The notes under the pieces are model-generated. The model saw only the letters and a list, made by a program, of their open reading frames with translations, was not told the DNA's origin and searched no databases. From contig JBGTKH010000304.1 in assembly GCA_041744735.1 (NCBI GenBank), positions 1-9,376 of the forward strand: a stretch of DNA of 9,376 bases, read 5' to 3'. The stretch is from JBGTKH01 sp041744735 (lineage in GTDB: Bacteria; Planctomycetota; Planctomycetia; Pirellulales; Pirellulaceae). Shown here one piece after another: positions 7,036 to 9,376 of the stretch (within the stretch, counting starts at the first letter, position 1; the number at the start of each line of letters is the position of its first letter). The position numbers were made by a program, and so were the translations under genes.

Positions 7036-8081
7036 TCAATCGGAAAATCCTCCGTGATCAGCGTGCGACCGTCCTTGAGTACGAAAAACGCATCGGTGCC
7101 GGGCATCGATCGGACGAGTTCCAACCCGCGCTCCGGCCCCAACACAAACACGGCGGTCGAGAGCGCGTCGGCTTGCATGGCCGTGGGCGCGGCGACTGTG
7201 ACACTGGCCAGTTCGTCGGGCGAGCGGCCGCTGCGCGGGTCGAACACGTGATTGAAGCGGAAGTCATCGCTGAACGTCGTGGCATAATCGCCGGACGTCG
7301 CCAGGCAGCGGTCCGCTAACTTGGCCAGCGAGATAAAAGCGTCCTCGTGCCTCGGATGCTGAATGCCGACCGTCCAACGTTCGCCGTCCGCCTTGTCGCC
7401 CAGCGCGCCAATCTCGCCGGTGTTCACCAGCGCATGTGCGACTCCGCGCGAACGTAGAGCAACGATCGCTCGGTCCGCCGCGTAGCCTTGAGCGATGCCG
7501 TTCAGCGTGATCGCGGTGCCTTCGCCGCGCAGCCGAATCTGTCGCGAGGAAATCTCCACGCGCCGCCAATCAACTTGCCGGCGAGCCGCGGCGACCGCCT
7601 CTGAATCCGGCAGCGCTGCGGCCTTCTTAGCTTCTGCGTAGAGCGCCCACAGCGGCTGCACAGTAACGTCAAACGCGCCGCCGCTGCGCTGCGACATCGT
7701 TTGCGCGTACTGCAGCACTTCAACGAAATGGGGATGCGGGTCGTCGAGCACTCCGTCGCGGTTTAGCCGGCAGAGCTGGCTGTGTGGTCGGTAGATGCTC
7801 ATCAGTTCTTCGACCAACTCCAACTCGGCGAAGGCGGCGTCCACCGCGCCGCGGGCCACATCCGGCCGCGCGTGCAGAGCGGTCATCGACACCTCGGAGC
7901 CCAAAGCCCACGACGTGCGCGTGGCGGATTGCAAACCGGCGTGAGCCACTTCGCGGGACAATTGCTGAGTTGAACCGGCACTGGTTGCATTGCGCAGCAA
8001 CCAAGCTGCCGCGCCCAAACTCAGCGCGCCGCCCGTACCCGCCGCGACATACAGGAACTGACGACGATTGATAGTCGGCAT
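7029..8081 (-). CDS. apbE: FAD:protein FMN transferase (ApbE family), Tat-exported
   Basis: ApbE cuts FAD and attaches the FMN moiety to a Thr/Ser of a target flavoprotein outside the cytoplasm. The 350 residues are usual for the family. Motifs in order: INRRQFLY twin-arginine signal at 4-11 with a hydrophobic stretch to about 29, MSIYRPHSQLCRLN (94-107), GGAFDVT (134-140), LNGIAQGYAADR (193-204), NTGEIGALG (220-228), SGDY (263-266), HVFDPRSG (278-285) and ADALSTA (304-310). A197, D305 and T309 would be the Mg2+ ligands by analogy with characterised ApbE proteins. The start at 8081 places the Tat motif at the N-terminus and has GAGG 8 bases upstream. A longer reading to 8222 would add 47 residues translated from repeat DNA and is rejected. 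The likely substrate is the FMN-binding protein encoded next; this is inferred from adjacency and domain content. Confidence 0.95.
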   Translation of the reverse strand: MPTINRRQFLYVAAGTGGALSLGAAAWLLRNATSAGSTQQLSREVAHAGLQSATRTSWALGSEVSMTALHARPDVARGAVDAAFAELELVEELMSIYRPHSQLCRLNRDGVLDDPHPHFVEVLQYAQTMSQRSGGAFDVTVQPLWALYAEAKKAAALPDSEAVAAARRQVDWRRVEISSRQIRLRGEGTAITLNGIAQGYAADRAIVALRSRGVAHALVNTGEIGALGDKADGERWTVGIQHPRHEDAFISLAKLADRCLATSGDYATTFSDDFRFNHVFDPRSGRSPDELASVTVAAPTAMQADALSTAVFVLGPERGLELVRSMPGTDAFFVLKDGRTLITEDFPIEA

Positions 8082-8167
8082 GGTTCGAACCTCACGTTTC
8101 GGTATACGAGCCCGACGAGGAAAAACTGCTGTGCTCGCTCGATTGCGCGTTTCGACTCTCTTGGTCA

Positions 8168-8383
8168 CCACGTGGCCTTGTCCCCGTGGAACGATGTTTA
8201 GAAACCAGATCGAAAGGAACATCGCGAGTCGTTCGACACGACCGGGCTTGTCCCGGTCGGGCGATGTCGATTGCTATGGCAAACATCGCTCCACGGAGAC
8301 AAGCTCCGTGGTGGCGAGGAAAAACTCGTGTTGCTTGTCGTTCTGGTTTGCAAACATGCACCCACGGGGACAAGCCCGCGTGG
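8168..8383. repeat. Four-copy hairpin repeat cluster in mirror arrangement
   Basis: Four hairpin units share the core CCACGG-GACAAG-CCGTGG or a relative of it: 8168-8189 and 8239-8259 (minus orientation), 8291-8311 and 8362-8383 (plus orientation). Units 2 and 3 have perfect 8-bp stems around 5-base loops (CTTGT; ACAAG). Unit 2 has a different stem sequence (CGACCGGG) with matching changes in both arms. The outer pair forms a 42-base inverted repeat (8168-8209 against 8342-8383) with 34 matches by my count. Between the inner units GCGATGT (8261-8267) pairs with ACATCGC (8283-8289). The cluster fills most of the 406-base stretch between the apbE start and the gene before it; I see no gene there. 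Confidence 0.85.
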
Positions 8384-8429
8384 TGAGCGGCGGAAAACAC
8401 ACAACTTCAAAACTTGCGAGTCTGGCTTG

Positions 8430-8459
8430 AACTCCGGCCCCTGCCCCGAGGCCGGGGTT
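8430..8459. repeat. GC-rich hairpin downstream of the small secreted protein gene
   Basis: AACTCCGGC (8430-8438) pairs with GCCGGGGTT (8451-8459) with one T-G position, around a 12-base loop. It starts about 28 bases after the stop codon at 8488 on the minus strand. No T-run follows on that strand, so it may be a 3'-end stem-loop or one more dispersed repeat. Confidence 0.5.
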
Positions 8460-8487
8460 TCTCGGATTCTAACAGAAATCTATGGCG

Positions 8488-9114
8488 CTAGTCGCGCTCG
8501 CGGCGTTCCGGCACGATCACACGACGATCGCCTTCACGATGACCGCCCTCGACGCCATGCTCGCCGACGGCCAGCACACGCTGATCCGCGGTCAGCTCGG
8601 TGATGAAGAACACGTTGCCTTCGGCGTGGCGGATGTTCAGGTTGCCTTCCAGCTTGGGACGCAGTTTGTTGATGAAGGCCGCCTGGATTTCACGCTGCTC
8701 GGCACCGCGTGCTTCGCCTTCGCCGTCACGCAACGGCATGGGGCGGATTTCGATCGTCTTGCCGACCAACAGCCGCGGGGCCTTGGCCTTGTTCACGTTC
8801 TCCCAAACCTTGTTGATCAAGTTGACCTTGATAAAGGCGTTGTTTTCCAAGCCTTTTTCCACAACCACTGCGCGGACGTTGCCGTTAAATCCGAACACCG
8901 CTTCCGGCAGGCCGCCTTCCGGTTGACCTTCGCGCTGTCCGTCACGTGGAGCGTCACTGCCTTCACGAGGCACTTCGCGCTCACCGTCCCGCGCGCCTTC
9001 CTTTTGTCCTTCAATCAAGATCGGGCGGTCGCCTTCTTCGGCCGAGGCGCCGGCGGCGCCAAACGTCACGAATGCGGCACACAGTGCCAATGCCAACAGT
9101 CGAGTCAGTTTCAT
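8488..9114 (-). CDS. Small secreted charged protein of unknown function
   Basis: A 208-residue protein I do not recognise. Residues 1-25 are a signal peptide (MKLTRLLALALCAAF, cleavage after ASA). Residues 26-68 are a low-complexity stretch rich in Glu, Gly, Arg, Asp and Pro, with repeats of the type REG/DGQ. Residues 70-185 look folded, with hydrophobic strands such as NVRAVVVEKGL, PRLLVGKTIEIRPM and GNVFFITELTADQRVLAV. The C-terminus is again charged (HREGDRRVIVPERRERD). There are no cysteines in the mature part. AGGAGA 6 bases before the ATG is a good ribosome site and fixes the start. The DUF1501 gene ends 47 bases upstream, so the two are probably cotranscribed. The opposite strand is also open over this stretch, but only this strand gives a signal peptide and ribosome site. 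Confidence 0.75.
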   Translation of the reverse strand: MKLTRLLALALCAAFVTFGAAGASAEEGDRPILIEGQKEGARDGEREVPREGSDAPRDGQREGQPEGGLPEAVFGFNGNVRAVVVEKGLENNAFIKVNLINKVWENVNKAKAPRLLVGKTIEIRPMPLRDGEGEARGAEQREIQAAFINKLRPKLEGNLNIRHAEGNVFFITELTADQRVLAVGEHGVEGGHREGDRRVIVPERRERD

Positions 9115-9120
9115 CGTTCT

Positions 9121-9126
9121 TCTCCT
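9121..9126 (-). promoter_or_regulatory. Shine-Dalgarno site of the small secreted protein gene
   Basis: AGGAGA on the minus strand lies 6 bases before the ATG at 9114. It helps decide between this gene and the long open frame on the opposite strand. Confidence 0.75.
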
Positions 9127-9161
9127 CTGCTCTTTTTGAAAAATGCGCCGGCAGCGATGTG

Positions 9162-9376
9162 CTAACCGGCAAACAGGTCACGAATCGCATGGCCGTCACG
9201 CACCAACGTGATCGGCCGTCCGGTGTTCGAGTGATATTCCTTCTGCGGGTCGATGCCCAAGTTCTGGTAGAACGAAGCGGCCACGTCGTCCGGCGTGAAG
9301 CCGTCGCCCGCCGGTTCGGCCGCCGTGTCGTTGCTGGCTCCGATCGCTTGCCCGCCGCGGACTCCGCCGCCGGCCA
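9162..9376 (-). CDS. DUF1501 family protein, C-terminal fragment
   Basis: Only the last 70 residues are in the window; the 5' part lies beyond the right edge. The fragment reads AGGGVRGGQAIGASND, then DDVAASFYQNLGIDPQKEY, then NTGRPITLVRDGHAIRDLF, followed by AG and a TAG stop. The GG-VRGGQ-IGASD block, the DVAAT-Y--LGID block and the final GRP--LV--G--I--LF block are typical of the C-terminus of DUF1501 proteins. These are secreted, sulfatase-fold-like proteins that are very numerous in planctomycetes and often paired with DUF1549/DUF1553 cytochrome-like genes upstream. The enzymatic role is not established. A small secreted protein gene follows 47 bases downstream. Confidence 0.88.
   Translation of the reverse strand, partial: AGGGVRGGQAIGASNDTAAEPAGDGFTPDDVAASFYQNLGIDPQKEYHSNTGRPITLVRDGHAIRDLFAG

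Noticed and set aside
8082..8222. 47-residue N-terminal extension of ApbE
   Set aside because: It would bury the twin-arginine signal inside the protein and is translated from the hairpin repeat cluster.
8168..8383. CRISPR array
   Set aside because: Only four units, in both orientations, with uneven spacing and diverged repeats, and no cas genes nearby.
8482..9165. Plus-strand open frame (227 codons) opposite the small secreted protein
   Set aside because: The minus-strand frame has a signal peptide and an AGGAGA site at good spacing; the plus-strand frame has neither. Some doubt remains because the minus-strand protein is itself unrecognised.

Overview
The window looks like part of a Planctomycetota chromosome, most likely from the Pirellulales group. 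It is GC-rich by eye (around 60%). It carries a DUF1501 protein C-terminus, an Lpg1974-type outer-membrane barrel with an N-terminal coiled coil, a NapH-NapG-like polyferredoxin, and dispersed palindromes around a GACAAG core and around a CTCCGAGTC core. Group assignment is inferred from gene content, not from a phylogenetic marker. All seven genes I accept lie on the minus strand, so transcription runs from high to low coordinates.

In order of transcription: (1) 9376-9162, the last 70 residues of a DUF1501 protein cut by the window edge; (2) 9114-8488, a small secreted, highly charged protein of unknown function; (3) 8487-8082, a gene-free stretch with one GC-rich hairpin and four copies of a hairpin repeat arranged as a two-level inverted repeat; (4) 8081-7029, a twin-arginine ApbE-type FAD:protein FMN transferase; (5) 7035-6905, a cluster of palindromes; (6) 6891-5461, a secreted protein with a TPR-like middle and a C-terminal FMN-binding domain; (7) 5312-3147, a large membrane iron-sulfur protein that fuses a NapH-like half to a NapG-like half; (8) 2935-1832, an outer-membrane beta-barrel followed by a clear intrinsic terminator at 1727-1691; (9) 1550-21, malQ, with its own candidate promoter just after that terminator.

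The most interesting unit is apbE, the FMN-binding protein and the NapH-NapG fusion. Together they read as an extracytoplasmic flavin electron-transfer chain. The fusion would take electrons from the quinone pool or cytoplasmic side and carry them through six predicted Fe-S clusters. ApbE would attach FMN covalently to the neighbouring FMN-binding domain. The arrangement resembles NosR taken apart and rebuilt as two proteins. No terminal reductase is present, so the final electron acceptor is unknown. The beta-barrel gene comes next and may belong to the same transcription unit, but nothing in its sequence ties it to redox work. malQ, the DUF1501 gene and the small secreted protein are probably unrelated neighbours.
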